A stretch of DNA of 60,911 nt from Bacteroidota bacterium (GTDB taxonomy: Bacteria > Bacteroidota > Bacteroidia > UKL13-3): the NCBI GenBank assembly GCA_027484685.1, contig JAIXSO010000029.1, forward strand, positions 1-60,911, in the 5' to 3' direction. Both the position numbers and the translations under genes were made by a program. The notes under the pieces are model-generated. The model was not told the origin of the DNA. It saw only the letters and a list, made by a program, of their open reading frames with translations, and ran no database searches. Shown one piece after another: positions 50,964 to 60,674 of this stretch (within the stretch, counting starts at the first letter, position 1; each line of letters opens with the position of its first letter).

Positions 50964-52069
50964 TTTTTAATTAAATCAATAATAATTTGAGCTGCATTAT
51001 TGCTTGCTCCTTGTTTGTTAAGTTCAGTTGCTAAAGTTGCATAATCTTGCATCAAAGCCTCGTATTTATTGCCGGTTGGCAACACTGCTTCAAACTCTTG
51101 CTTTAGCTTTTGTAAGGTATAATCTTGTTGAATTAATTCGGTAATGGCAGGTTTATCCAAATTTAAATTAACCAACGATATATATTTTATTTTCACAAAT
51201 TGTTTGGCTATAACATACGAAATTTGATTGGCCACATAAGCGCACACTTGAGGTACTTTAAACAAAGCTGTTTCTAAAGTAGCTGTTCCGCTACAAACTA
51301 TGGCAGCCTTGGCTAAATGCAAAACTTCGTAAGTTTTATTGTAAATAATTTTGGTGTTTGGTCCAATATAAGTTTGGTAAAATTCTGGCTTTATAGAAGG
51401 TGCGGCACAAATCACAAATTCATAATTTGGATAAGCTTGTGCAAGCAACATCATATTGGGTAGGGTAGTACTAATTTCTTGTTTGCGGCTGCCGGGCAAT
51501 AAAGCTATAATTGGTTTTTGTGGCGATAAATTATTTTTAGTTTTAAAATCAGGGTCGGGAACAAAAGCATTTATTTCATCAAGCAGCGGATTGCCAATAT
51601 AAGTTGCTTTAACTTTCCATTTTTTAAAATACGATACCTCAAAAGGAAAAATGAGCAATAATTCATCTACAAATTTTTCTAATTTTTTGGCTCTGTTTTC
51701 TTTCCAAGCCCATACTTTTGGTGCTATGTAATACACAGTTTTAATATTTTGTTGCTTGGCAAATTCAGCTATTCTAAGGTTAAAGCCAGGGTAATCAATC
51801 AAAATAACCACATCGGGTTTAAAGGCAGTAATTTGTTTTTTGCATAAAGTTAAAAAGCCTAAAATGGTTCTAATTTTAAGCAATACCTCCACAAAACCCA
51901 TGATAGCCGTTTGGTTATAATGCATGAGTAAACCATTGGCTTGCGCCTGCATTAAATCGCCACCCCAAAACTGAAATTCAGCTTGAGCATCCTTTTGTTT
52001 AATGGCTTTTATTAAATTGGCACCATGCAAATCGCCACTTGCTTCGCCTGCCACAATAAAATATTTCAT
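50960..52069 (-). CDS. lpxB: Lipid-A-disaccharide synthase
   Basis: Joins UDP-2,3-diacylglucosamine and lipid X into the lipid A disaccharide core at the inner membrane. A 369-residue GT19 protein: MKYFIVAGEASGDLHGANLI at the start, FWGGDLMQAQG-like GG.M.A.G near 35-45, DVVILIDYPGFNLRIAEFAK (~88-107), YYIAPKVWAWKENRAKK (~113-130), FPFEVSYFKK, and LLPGSRKQEISTTLP (~192-206) for UDP binding, then CSGTATLETALFKVPQV. All are canonical. It is upstream of fmt with a 4-base overlap. Its presence implies a lipid-A-containing outer membrane. Confidence 0.96.
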   Translation of the reverse strand: MKYFIVAGEASGDLHGANLIKAIKQKDAQAEFQFWGGDLMQAQANGLLMHYNQTAIMGFVEVLLKIRTILGFLTLCKKQITAFKPDVVILIDYPGFNLRIAEFAKQQNIKTVYYIAPKVWAWKENRAKKLEKFVDELLLIFPFEVSYFKKWKVKATYIGNPLLDEINAFVPDPDFKTKNNLSPQKPIIALLPGSRKQEISTTLPNMMLLAQAYPNYEFVICAAPSIKPEFYQTYIGPNTKIIYNKTYEVLHLAKAAIVCSGTATLETALFKVPQVCAYVANQISYVIAKQFVKIKYISLVNLNLDKPAITELIQQDYTLQKLKQEFEAVLPTGNKYEALMQDYATLATELNKQGASNNAAQIIIDLIKK

Positions 52070-52525
52070 TGCCGCGAAAGTAAGGCAGATTTTTGATTTT
52101 TGGATGTGGAATGGGTGATTAAGTTAATTGAGTTGATTGGTTGAATTGTTAATAAGGTTGATAAGATGACAAATGAATTACCACATGTTCCGAAAACTTT
52201 CGGAATTAGCATGTGGAAGAAATAAAGCCAGAAGCATCCTTCGACAAGCTCAGGACGACAAATTATAAAACAATCATCCATCAACTAAATAACGCAAGGC
52301 GTGAATCAACCACTAATAACCTCTTTGCAATCCGAATACTCACTTTGTTACCGTCATATGTATGAAAACTCTGGTGGCTTTGCATTTGCTTAACCAATCG
52401 CGTTAATTTATTTCAAATATAAATGTGGCAGGACAGCTCATTGAATTTTCTTTCATAAAGCAAAATGTCAGCATTTACAAAATAGTGAAATGTTTGGAAT
52501 TGACTGCGTAAAAGCACCAAATATT
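52070..52525. repeat. Intergenic region with dispersed repeats; no gene
   Basis: AATGAATTACCACATGTTCC then GAAAACTTTCGGAATTAGCA (52168-52207) is a copy of the 9347 motif. CCTTCGACAAGCTCAGGA (52229-52246) belongs to the widespread TTCG[AG]CAAGCTCAGGATGACA family also present near 56387 and 57207. The rest holds no reading frame I would support; a 72-codon frame here is made of repeat sequence. Confidence 0.55.
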
Positions 52526-52600
52526 TAAGGGCGTTGGGACTCGAACCCACAACATCAAATTAGCAATTTGCCGTTTTACCCAAGTTATAACTACATCCCT
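52526..52600 (-). tRNA. tRNA-like sequence, degenerate (reads as anticodon GCU; short variable loop)
   Basis: The minus strand gives a cloverleaf of normal size. Acceptor AGGGATG with CGCCCTT has one A-C mismatch and two wobbles. T8-A9 are present. A weak D-arm GTTA/AAAC has a long loop containing TTGGG. The anticodon stem is (G)CAAA/TTTG(A) with loop TTGCTAA, anticodon GCT. The T-arm is (G)TGGG-TTCGAGT-CCCA(A). Anticodon GCU would mean serine, but the variable loop is only about four bases, not the long arm of tRNA-Ser; body and TGTTGTGGGTTCGAGTCCCA look glycine-like. One end-pair is broken in each helix. CCA is not encoded. Probably a pseudo-tRNA, possibly an attachment-site remnant. Confidence 0.45.
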
Positions 52601-52680
52601 TTTGTAACAAATGTAAGTTTTGCGTTACAAATTGTTACAAATTAATAGAATAATTCTTTATTTGCTTTTACTATTACAAA
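52601..52680 (+). promoter_or_regulatory. Operator-like GTTACAAATT array upstream of the Ubl-DUF4132-E1 operon
   Basis: GTTACAAATT is repeated head-to-tail exactly at 52624-52633 and 52634-52643 (one helical turn apart). The inverse TTTGTAAC lies at 52601-52608, and a further TTACAAA at 52674-52680, just before the ATG at 52685. The stretch between (52644-52673) is AT-rich and should contain the promoter. This looks like a repressor or activator site array. Confidence 0.5.
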
Positions 52681-52684
52681 CTTT

Positions 52685-53080
52685 ATGAATATAACAATTA
52701 CGGCTAAAGACGAAACATTTTCAGGGAAAATTTTGAATGAAGTTTTGCTTCATTTTAAGTCAGAAAAAGTATTAGTAAAAGACATTATTAAGGAACGTGT
52801 GCTAAAAGAAGTTGAAAATTATAATAATAAATTACCACAATATTTTAATGGATTGGTAGAGCCAACTGATGCTGAAAAAACTTTGAATGGTTACAAACTT
52901 AAGCCTAAAAAACTAATAGATGGCGAAAAACAAGTGTATGTGGCTTTAGATGCTTTTTTAAAAAATGGTTATTTTTTATTGATAGATGATATTCAAGCGG
53001 AAAGTTTGGAAGATGAAGTGATAATAAGCAATGACACCAAAATTAGTTTTATTAAATTAACACCTTTAGTTGGAGGATAA
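52685..53080 (+). CDS. Ubiquitin/MoaD-like protein with C-terminal Gly-Gly
   Basis: A 131-residue protein ending ...TKISFIKLTPLVGG, the stop following directly after Gly130-Gly131. The exposed di-glycine and the preceding L-T-P-L-V match ThiS/MoaD (..PPVAGG) and other activated beta-grasp proteins. The start also fits a beta-grasp: hairpin MNITITAKDETFSGKILNEV, helix KVLVKDIIKERVLKEVENYN. An insert (~47-85, YFNGLVEPTDAEKTLNGYKL) makes it longer than MoaD (~80) or ubiquitin (76). It then resumes with VYVALDAFLKNGYFLLIDDI and SLEDEVIIS. The next gene starts 2 bp later; the E1-like gene is third. The expected role is adenylation at Gly131 by that E1. Confidence 0.72.
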   Translation: MNITITAKDETFSGKILNEVLLHFKSEKVLVKDIIKERVLKEVENYNNKLPQYFNGLVEPTDAEKTLNGYKLKPKKLIDGEKQVYVALDAFLKNGYFLLIDDIQAESLEDEVIISNDTKISFIKLTPLVGG

Positions 53081-53082
53081 TT

Positions 53083-55626
53083 ATGGGTATTTTAAACAAA
53101 TTGTTTAATTTTTCTGGCAAGTCAAATTACGATGAGCTGATTGCAGATTCAATAGCCGAAGTAAAAAAAACAAACAATTATTTTTACGTAGCTAACGTTA
53201 AAAATTTAGAAAGTTATGTGAACACCGTTAGTCAATTTACTGATGATGTGAAAATAGATTTTGTGCTTGATTGTATTCATAAAATATACACGATTGAACC
53301 GCCAAAAAATTACTATCCAAACGAAAATAGGGTAATCAGGGAAGCATATATTAACCAAATTTTTAAATCAAAAATTCAAATTAGTTTTGATCAATTTGAC
53401 GCCATGGTAAATGCCATTTGCAGTACTAAAAACTGTTACGATTTTGATTTAAGTACATTTTCTGTTTCAGGAATTTTAAATCAGGTTGAAAAACAATTTT
53501 CAGCCAAAAACTTACCAGAATCAACGCTCAAAAGTTTTGAAATATTGAAAAATTATATTTCAAAAAACAATGTTTATACATCGGATAAAGACAGATTGAA
53601 GTTAATTTCTAAAATTGACAGCATTGTGTTTTCAAATGCAAATGCAGATAAAATTAAACCTACTTATTTTATGGGTCAGGATGATTTTACGGCATTTGCA
53701 AACAATATTATTCAGCAAAAAAAAGATGACGAAAAAGAACTTTGGTTTATACTTATAGACAAGGCAAGTAAAGCTACTGGGTCCAAACCATCTGATAAAT
53801 ATTTAAAAGATAGCAAGAAAATAATTGATGAAATGGGTAGTGATAAATTTAAAAAAACTACCCACGAATGGTTTCAGTTTATTATTGATTTAAAAGAAAA
53901 ATTGACCACCCAAACCCACACCTATGGAACAGAAACTTATAATATAATTACATCAGAGTTTTTAAGTGCCATCAATATTGAAACCATGAAAGGTTTTATT
54001 TGGATGTGTTCGCATTTTTATGACAACCAAACCATTCAACTATTATCAAAATTAGCAGAACGATGTTATAAAAAAATTCCTCAAAAAGGTCCTGCCGCTG
54101 CGGCTATTGGCAATGCTTGTCTGTTTTCGCTTTATAGCTCCAATGGATTGGATGGAATTGGACAATTATCGAGACTTAGGCTTAGAATTAAGCAAACCAA
54201 TACACAAACTATTATTGAAAAGTACATAAACAGTGCCGCACAAAAACTGGGAATTAGCACGCATGAAATTGAAGATTTAGCAGTGGAAGATTTTGGATTG
54301 ACTAATAACGAAAGAACTTATGTTATTGAAGATTTTCATTGTACAATTCAAATTACGGGAGTTGGAAAATCGTCTTTACGTTGGTTTAAGGCTGATAACA
54401 CCGAGCAAAAATCCGTTCCAGTTATTGTTAAAGAAAAATATGCGGCTAAGCTTAAAAAAATAAAAGATACCCAAAAACAAATTGAACAAACTACTTCGGC
54501 TCAAAGAGATAGAATAGACCGAATGTTGCGCAGCAATAGAATAATGCCTTTGGATTATTTTATAAAAAACTATTTTCAACATGCTTTGCTTTCGTTTTTA
54601 AGCAAAAAAATAATTTGGAATTTTATTGGTGAAAACCACTCGACTACTGCTATTTTTAAAGAAGAAACTTGGGTTGATTTTAATAATAATTCTTTAAATA
54701 TAAATGACTTTAATAATGTCTCACTTTGGCATCCGGTAACGGCTAAAACCAATGAGGTAAAAGCTTGGAGAAACTTTTTAATTGAAAATAAAATTCAACA
54801 ACCTTTAAAACAAGCTTTCAGGGAAATTTATATTCTTACTGATGCTGAAATAAATACACGCAATTATAGCAACAGAATGGCAGCGCATGTTTTGAAACAA
54901 CATCAATATGTAACTTTAGCAAAAGGAAGAAGTTGGAGTGCAAAGCTTATTGGCTCTTGGGATGGTGGAGATCAGGATACTGCTTTTTTAAATTTACCTG
55001 AATACAATTTAAGGGTAGAATATTGGGTAAATGCGCTTAATGCTGATAATGAATTTAATGATACTGGTATTTGGAATTATATTACCACCGATCAAATTAG
55101 ATTTATAAATACTACTAACAATACTTCAGTCGATTTAATCGATATTCCTCCAATAGCTTTTTCAGAGGCATTAAGAGATGTAGATTTGTTTGTTGGTGTA
55201 GCAAGTGTTGGTAACGATGCTACTTGGCAAGATTCAGGTGGATTACCTGCTTACAGAGATTACTGGCAATCATATTCATTTGGCGATTTATCGGAAACGG
55301 CAAAAAATAGAAAAGAAATATTGAGTGGATTAATTCCAAGACTGAAAATAGCGAATGTAAGCTCTATTATTGATAAGTTTTTGGTGGTAAAAGGTAAACT
55401 CAGAACATATAAAATTCACATTGGAAGTACCAATATATTGATGGAACCTAACGATCAATACTTATGTATTGTAGCGGATAGAAGTCAAAAAAGTTTAACA
55501 GAAAATTTGTTTATTCCATTTGAAGGAGATAGCGGACTGTCGGTTATTTTATCGAAAGCATTTTTATTGGCCAATGATGATAAAATTACAGATACCACAA
55601 TTACCTCGCAAATAAACAGAAGCTAG
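53083..55626 (+). CDS. DUF4132 domain-containing protein
   Basis: An 847-residue cytoplasmic protein without signal or membrane segments. The N-terminal ~430 residues are helical, HEAT-like (for example FIWMCSHFYDNQTIQLLSKL then AERCYKKIPQKGPAAAAIGN). The DUF4132 core (~430-640) shows RWFKADNTEQKSVPVIVKEK, AQRDRIDRMLRSNRIMPLDY and the Lys-rich KLKKIKDTQKQ. The C-terminal region (~600-847) contains REIYILTDAEINTRNYSNRM, HVLKQHQYVTLAKGRSW and PPIAFSEALRDVDLFVGVAS, typical of E. coli YehI/MolR relatives, though no WGR domain is present. Biochemical role is unknown. Sandwiched with 2- and 4-bp gaps between a Gly-Gly protein and an E1, it may be the substrate, ligase or effector of that system. 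Confidence 0.8.
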   Translation: MGILNKLFNFSGKSNYDELIADSIAEVKKTNNYFYVANVKNLESYVNTVSQFTDDVKIDFVLDCIHKIYTIEPPKNYYPNENRVIREAYINQIFKSKIQISFDQFDAMVNAICSTKNCYDFDLSTFSVSGILNQVEKQFSAKNLPESTLKSFEILKNYISKNNVYTSDKDRLKLISKIDSIVFSNANADKIKPTYFMGQDDFTAFANNIIQQKKDDEKELWFILIDKASKATGSKPSDKYLKDSKKIIDEMGSDKFKKTTHEWFQFIIDLKEKLTTQTHTYGTETYNIITSEFLSAINIETMKGFIWMCSHFYDNQTIQLLSKLAERCYKKIPQKGPAAAAIGNACLFSLYSSNGLDGIGQLSRLRLRIKQTNTQTIIEKYINSAAQKLGISTHEIEDLAVEDFGLTNNERTYVIEDFHCTIQITGVGKSSLRWFKADNTEQKSVPVIVKEKYAAKLKKIKDTQKQIEQTTSAQRDRIDRMLRSNRIMPLDYFIKNYFQHALLSFLSKKIIWNFIGENHSTTAIFKEETWVDFNNNSLNINDFNNVSLWHPVTAKTNEVKAWRNFLIENKIQQPLKQAFREIYILTDAEINTRNYSNRMAAHVLKQHQYVTLAKGRSWSAKLIGSWDGGDQDTAFLNLPEYNLRVEYWVNALNADNEFNDTGIWNYITTDQIRFINTTNNTSVDLIDIPPIAFSEALRDVDLFVGVASVGNDATWQDSGGLPAYRDYWQSYSFGDLSETAKNRKEILSGLIPRLKIANVSSIIDKFLVVKGKLRTYKIHIGSTNILMEPNDQYLCIVADRSQKSLTENLFIPFEGDSGLSVILSKAFLLANDDKITDTTITSQINRS

Positions 55627-55630
55627 TAAA

Positions 55631-56341
55631 ATGGATTATTCGCAACAAATAATGGTAAATGAAATAGGGCAAAAAGGGCAAAAAGAAATTAATGATGCCA
55701 AAATACTAATAATTGGAGCTGGTGGATTAGGAACGCCTTTAGCCACTTATTTAACTAGCATGGGAATTGGCAAAATTGGAATAATGGATGGAGATAAAAT
55801 TGCTGCAACCAATTTACACCGGCAGTTTTTATACCAAGCAAATGATGTTGGCGAGAAGAAAGTAGTTGTTTTACAACAACGTTTATCAGCAATTAATCCC
55901 ACAATAAATATTGAAGCCTATGATTTTATGTTTGAAAATAATGAAGTGTGTAATTCCATCATTAATCAATACCAAATTATATGTGATTGTAGCGATAATT
56001 CAAATACGAGGATTTTGGTAAATAATAAATGTTTTGAAAATAACAAAACACTGATTTACGGTGCTGTGAAAAATTGGGAAGGTTATGTTACCATTTTAAA
56101 TGGACAGAAAAGAATTAGTTTAAATCAAATATTTAGCGAAGAATTACTTGTATTTGAAAATAACAATAATTGTAATGTATCGGGAATTATAAGCAGTGTT
56201 TGTGGTATAATTAGTAGCATAATGGCTACTGAAGTAATAAAAATAATTACTCAACAACCAACGACATTAGATGGATCTATTTTATGTTTTGATGCGTTAA
56301 ATAATGTTTCAAAATTGTTTAAGCTGAAGTCTGCAATGTAA
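55631..56341 (+). CDS. E1/ThiF/MoeB-type adenylyltransferase
   Basis: A 236-residue Rossmann protein that should adenylate the C-terminal glycine of a beta-grasp protein. ATP site G29-AGGLG-34 (ILIIGAGGLGTPLATYLTSM), D53-G-D55, N61-L-H-R64-Q, K77, and D119-C-S-D122-N-S-N-T-R. A candidate thioester cysteine is C181 in NNNCNVSGIISSVCGIISS, aligned with the AGV/G.iG..qA.E.iK block of MoeB (SIMATEVIKIITQ). The zinc-binding CxxC pairs of MoeB/ThiF are not seen, and there is no rhodanese or second E1 domain, so it is a minimal E1. It lies 4 bp after the DUF4132 gene. It is more likely the activator of the Gly-Gly protein than a free ThiF: no thi, moa or moe gene is in the window. Confidence 0.85.
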   Translation: MDYSQQIMVNEIGQKGQKEINDAKILIIGAGGLGTPLATYLTSMGIGKIGIMDGDKIAATNLHRQFLYQANDVGEKKVVVLQQRLSAINPTINIEAYDFMFENNEVCNSIINQYQIICDCSDNSNTRILVNNKCFENNKTLIYGAVKNWEGYVTILNGQKRISLNQIFSEELLVFENNNNCNVSGIISSVCGIISSIMATEVIKIITQQPTTLDGSILCFDALNNVSKLFKLKSAM

Positions 56342-56594
56342 AATTGGAGATTTAAGTCTATCAACCATCGTCTATGGCCCATTGCCTCCTTCGGCAAGCT
56401 CAGAATCACAACATTTCTCTACTCCCAACTCCATCAAAATTGCCTATGGATTTGTGTTTTCACCGAACAGTTCAAGTCGATTGGCGTAAACACCAACTGC
56501 AGGCAAGATTGGCAACATTGAAAGATTGATGTATAAATTCTTTTTGCTTACTTGAAATACATTAAAATCAATACTTTTATTATGTTTGCTGTTT
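56342..56594. repeat. Intergenic region with dispersed repeats
   Basis: CTATCAACCATCGTCTATGG (56356-56375), TTCGGCAAGCTCAGAATCAC near 56389 and a decayed hairpin (GATTGGCGTAAACACCAAC, near 56482) are all family members seen elsewhere in the window. No hairpin terminator stands out for the E1-like gene. Confidence 0.5.
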
Positions 56595-57119
56595 ATGCTG
56601 GAAAGATTTTTGATTTTTTTGATTATTTTTTCTATTTCTTTTAAAGGAATATCTCAAAATGGACGCTATTCATTGAACAGGGAAATGATTATTTCACCTC
56701 TTACGGAAGGAAGTTTGGATTATGTAATAGCACTTAATCAATTTAACCAAACTTATGGTGAGCTTGGTGTTTGTTTAGGTTATAGAGAAAGTAAAAAGGG
56801 TATGGCTTATGGTTCTTATCAACTTACTACAGAGTTTGGAGGAAGCTTTAAAAATTTTATAATAGCACCTAAATTAACTTATTCTTATAGTCTAGTCATT
56901 TTAAATTTTTCATCAAGTTTAATTTATTATTCTGATTTTAAGGATGGTGCTTATTATTTTAGACCTTCCTTTGGTTTTTCTTATTTTGGTTATTATGATA
57001 TTATTTATGGATATAATTTTGCTTTTAACAATTCAATACCAAATGTAAATTCTCACAATATTGGAATTAGATTTATTATTAAGGAATGTATTAATGATAG
57101 GATTTTTAAAAAGAAATAA
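56595..57119 (+). CDS. Secreted beta-rich protein of unknown function
   Basis: A 174-residue protein with a signal peptide (MLERFLIFLIIFSISFKGIS-Q) when started at ATG 56595; an upstream in-frame TTG at 56586 adds only three residues. Strands rich in Tyr/Phe (YGSYQLTTEFGG, IIAPKLTYSYSLVILNFSSS, YYFRPSFGFSYFGYYDIIYG, NIGIRFIIKE) suggest a small outer-membrane barrel. It lies between two repeat stretches with no operon partner. Confidence 0.6.
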   Translation: MLERFLIFLIIFSISFKGISQNGRYSLNREMIISPLTEGSLDYVIALNQFNQTYGELGVCLGYRESKKGMAYGSYQLTTEFGGSFKNFIIAPKLTYSYSLVILNFSSSLIYYSDFKDGAYYFRPSFGFSYFGYYDIIYGYNFAFNNSIPNVNSHNIGIRFIIKECINDRIFKKK

Positions 57120-57329
57120 GTTCTATTTTGGTCTCTTTGACAAGTTCAGGTTTATGCACTAACTTACTTCGCATTTTTGTCACTCCGCATTCCGAACTCA
57201 ATTGCTTCCTTCGGCAAGCTCAGGATGACACTGTCTATATTTTCTCATCTCCCAATTCCCTCAAAATTCACACTTCAAAAATCAAAAATTTAGCCTTACA
57301 TTTGCCGCCTTTAAAAAAGTAAATAATAA
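57120..57329. repeat. Repeat-filled gap upstream of the ABC-F gene
   Basis: TTCGCATTTTTGTCACTCCG (from 57169) recurs at 59098. TTCCTTCGGCAAGCTCAGGA (57206-57225) is the CAAGCTCAGGATGACA family. The 64-codon frame here is built of these repeats and is not a gene. Confidence 0.5.
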
Positions 57330-58961
<1,632 letters not shown>

Positions 58962-58982
58962 GTAATAAACTAAGAATTTATA

Positions 58983-59016
58983 AAATCCTGGTAATGTTAA
59001 AATTATCGGGATTTTT
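58983..59016 (+). terminator. Rho-independent terminator after the ABC-F gene
   Basis: AAATCCTGGTAAT and ATTATCGGGATTT form an imperfect stem followed by Ts, 21 bp after the stop codon. Confidence 0.7.
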
Positions 59017-59215
59017 TGTTTAAAGTACTTTCAACTTTTATCAATAAAAATGAAACACGTTAAATAATTATTCTTCACTCAACTCCCGCAATACATTTCG
59101 CATTTTTGTCACTCCGCACTCCGCATTTTTTCCCATTTTTCTAACAAACATCATTCATAAGCTTCGCAAATAAGTTTAATTTTGCTAGCATAAATTTTAC
59201 AATAAAAATAACTTT
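59017..59215. repeat. Intergenic region with TTCGCATTTTTGTCACTCCG repeat
   Basis: From 59098 it repeats the string seen at 57169, with a CTCCGCACTCCGCA variation after it. The remaining bases up to the lpdA ATG look like an AT-rich leader. Confidence 0.45.
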
Positions 59216-60610
59216 ATGAAATACGATATAACCATTATTGGTTCTGGCCCCGGAGGATATGTTGCTGCTATTCGTTGTGCGCAATTAGGTTTTAAAACAG
59301 CCATTATTGAAAAATACAGTACCCTAGGCGGAACTTGTTTAAATGTAGGTTGTATTCCATCAAAAGCCTTATTAGATTCAAGCGAACATTACCATAATGC
59401 TACCCATACTTTTGCTACTCATGGTATTGATGTAAAAGATGTAAAAGTAAATTTAAAACAAATGATAGAGCGCAAAGCAGGTGTAGTTAAAACTACTTGC
59501 GAAGGCATTGATTATTTGATGAAAAAAAATAAAATTGATGTATACAAAGGCATTGGCTCGTTTGTAACTAAAAACCAAATAAAAATTACTGGCGAAACTG
59601 AACAAGTAATTGATACCGATAAAGTGATTATAGCTACAGGTTCAAAACCAGCAAGTTTGCCAGGTTTAGAAATTGATAAAAAACGCATTATTACCAGTAC
59701 CGAAGCTTTGAATATGACAGAAGTGCCAAAGCATTTAGTAATTATTGGTGGTGGTGTAATTGGTTTAGAATTAGGTTCGGTTTACGCACGTTTAGGTGCT
59801 AAAGTTTCGGTAATTGAATATACCAATGCCATTATACCAACTATGGATGGAACTTTGGGTAAAGAATTACAACGTAGCTTACGTAAATTAGGCTTTGAGT
59901 TTTTCTTTAGCCATAAAGTAAAATCGGCAAAAGCTAAAGGCAAAGAAGTAACCATTATAGCCGATAACGAAAAAGGCGAAGAGGTAACATTTACTGGCGA
60001 TTATTGCTTGGTTTCTGTAGGCCGTAAAGCTTATACCGAAGGTTTAGGTTTAGAAAATATTGGCTTAAAAACCGATGAACGCGGACGTATAGAAACTGAT
60101 GCGCATTTAGAAACTGCTATTAAAGGAATTTACGCCATTGGCGATGTGGTAAAAGGTGCAATGTTGGCTCATAAAGCGGAAGAAGAAGGTGTATTTGTAG
60201 CTGAAATCATTGCTGGACAAAAACCACATATCAACTATAACTTAATTCCGGGTGTAGTTTATACTTGGCCCGAAGTGGCTGGTGTAGGTGCTACCGAAGA
60301 AGAATTGAAAAAAGCAGGAACTAAATACAAAGTGGGAAGTTTCCCAATTCGTGCTTTAGGCCGCGCTAGAGCAAGTATGGATATTGATGGATTGGTAAAA
60401 GTATTAGCCGATGCCACCACCGATGAAATTTTAGGAATGCACATGATTGGTCCACGTGTGGCTGATTTAATAGCCGAAGCAGTAGTAGCCATGGAGTTTA
60501 GAGCAAGTGCCGAAGATGTAGCAAGAATGAGCCATGCGCACCCAACCTATGCCGAAGCAGTGAAAGAAGCATGTTTGGCAGCTACAGACAATAGAGCAAT
60601 GCACGTGTAA
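59216..60610 (+). CDS. lpdA: Dihydrolipoyl dehydrogenase (E3)
   Basis: A 464-residue flavoprotein that reoxidises dihydrolipoyl groups of the pyruvate, 2-oxoglutarate or branched-chain dehydrogenase and glycine-cleavage complexes with NAD+. FAD site GSGPGGYVAAIRCAQLG (9-25), redox disulphide C41-x4-C46 in GGTCLNVGCIPSKALL, NAD site VIIGGGVIGLELGSVYARLG (~175-195), second FAD contact GIYAIGDVVKGAMLAHKAEE (~305-325), and the catalytic dyad in SHAHPTYAEAVKEA (~441-455). Every key residue is in place. No E1/E2 genes are nearby. It ends with its own terminator. Confidence 0.97.
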   Translation: MKYDITIIGSGPGGYVAAIRCAQLGFKTAIIEKYSTLGGTCLNVGCIPSKALLDSSEHYHNATHTFATHGIDVKDVKVNLKQMIERKAGVVKTTCEGIDYLMKKNKIDVYKGIGSFVTKNQIKITGETEQVIDTDKVIIATGSKPASLPGLEIDKKRIITSTEALNMTEVPKHLVIIGGGVIGLELGSVYARLGAKVSVIEYTNAIIPTMDGTLGKELQRSLRKLGFEFFFSHKVKSAKAKGKEVTIIADNEKGEEVTFTGDYCLVSVGRKAYTEGLGLENIGLKTDERGRIETDAHLETAIKGIYAIGDVVKGAMLAHKAEEEGVFVAEIIAGQKPHINYNLIPGVVYTWPEVAGVGATEEELKKAGTKYKVGSFPIRALGRARASMDIDGLVKVLADATTDEILGMHMIGPRVADLIAEAVVAMEFRASAEDVARMSHAHPTYAEAVKEACLAATDNRAMHV

Positions 60611-60624
60611 GCAATTATGAATGA

Positions 60625-60672
60625 TGCCCTTCGACTTCGCTCAGGGTCCGCGGTCGTTGAGCGTAGCCGAAA
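60625..60672 (+). repeat. Dispersed TTCGACTTCGCTCAGGG / CGGTCGTTGAGCG element
   Basis: CCTTCGACTTCGCTCAGGGT followed by CCGCGGTCGTTGAGCGTAGC and CGAAACG. It shares the CGGTCGTTGAGCG part with the elements at 14399 and 44690. Confidence 0.6.
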
Positions 60673-60674
60673 CG

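Noticed and set aside
52066-52284. 72-codon minus-strand frame upstream of lpxB
   Set aside because: Its sequence is largely the dispersed CAAGCTCAGGA and TTTCGG repeats, which read through by chance.
55631-56341. Simple ThiF/MoeB housekeeping assignment
   Set aside because: No thiamine or molybdopterin genes nearby, zinc CxxC pairs are missing, and the gene is locked in an operon with a different Gly-Gly protein and DUF4132. A sulfur-carrier role still cannot be excluded.
57128-57322. 64-codon frame before the ABC-F gene
   Set aside because: Composed of the TTCGCATTTTTGTCACTCCG and CTTCGGCAAGCTCAGGA repeats; not a gene.
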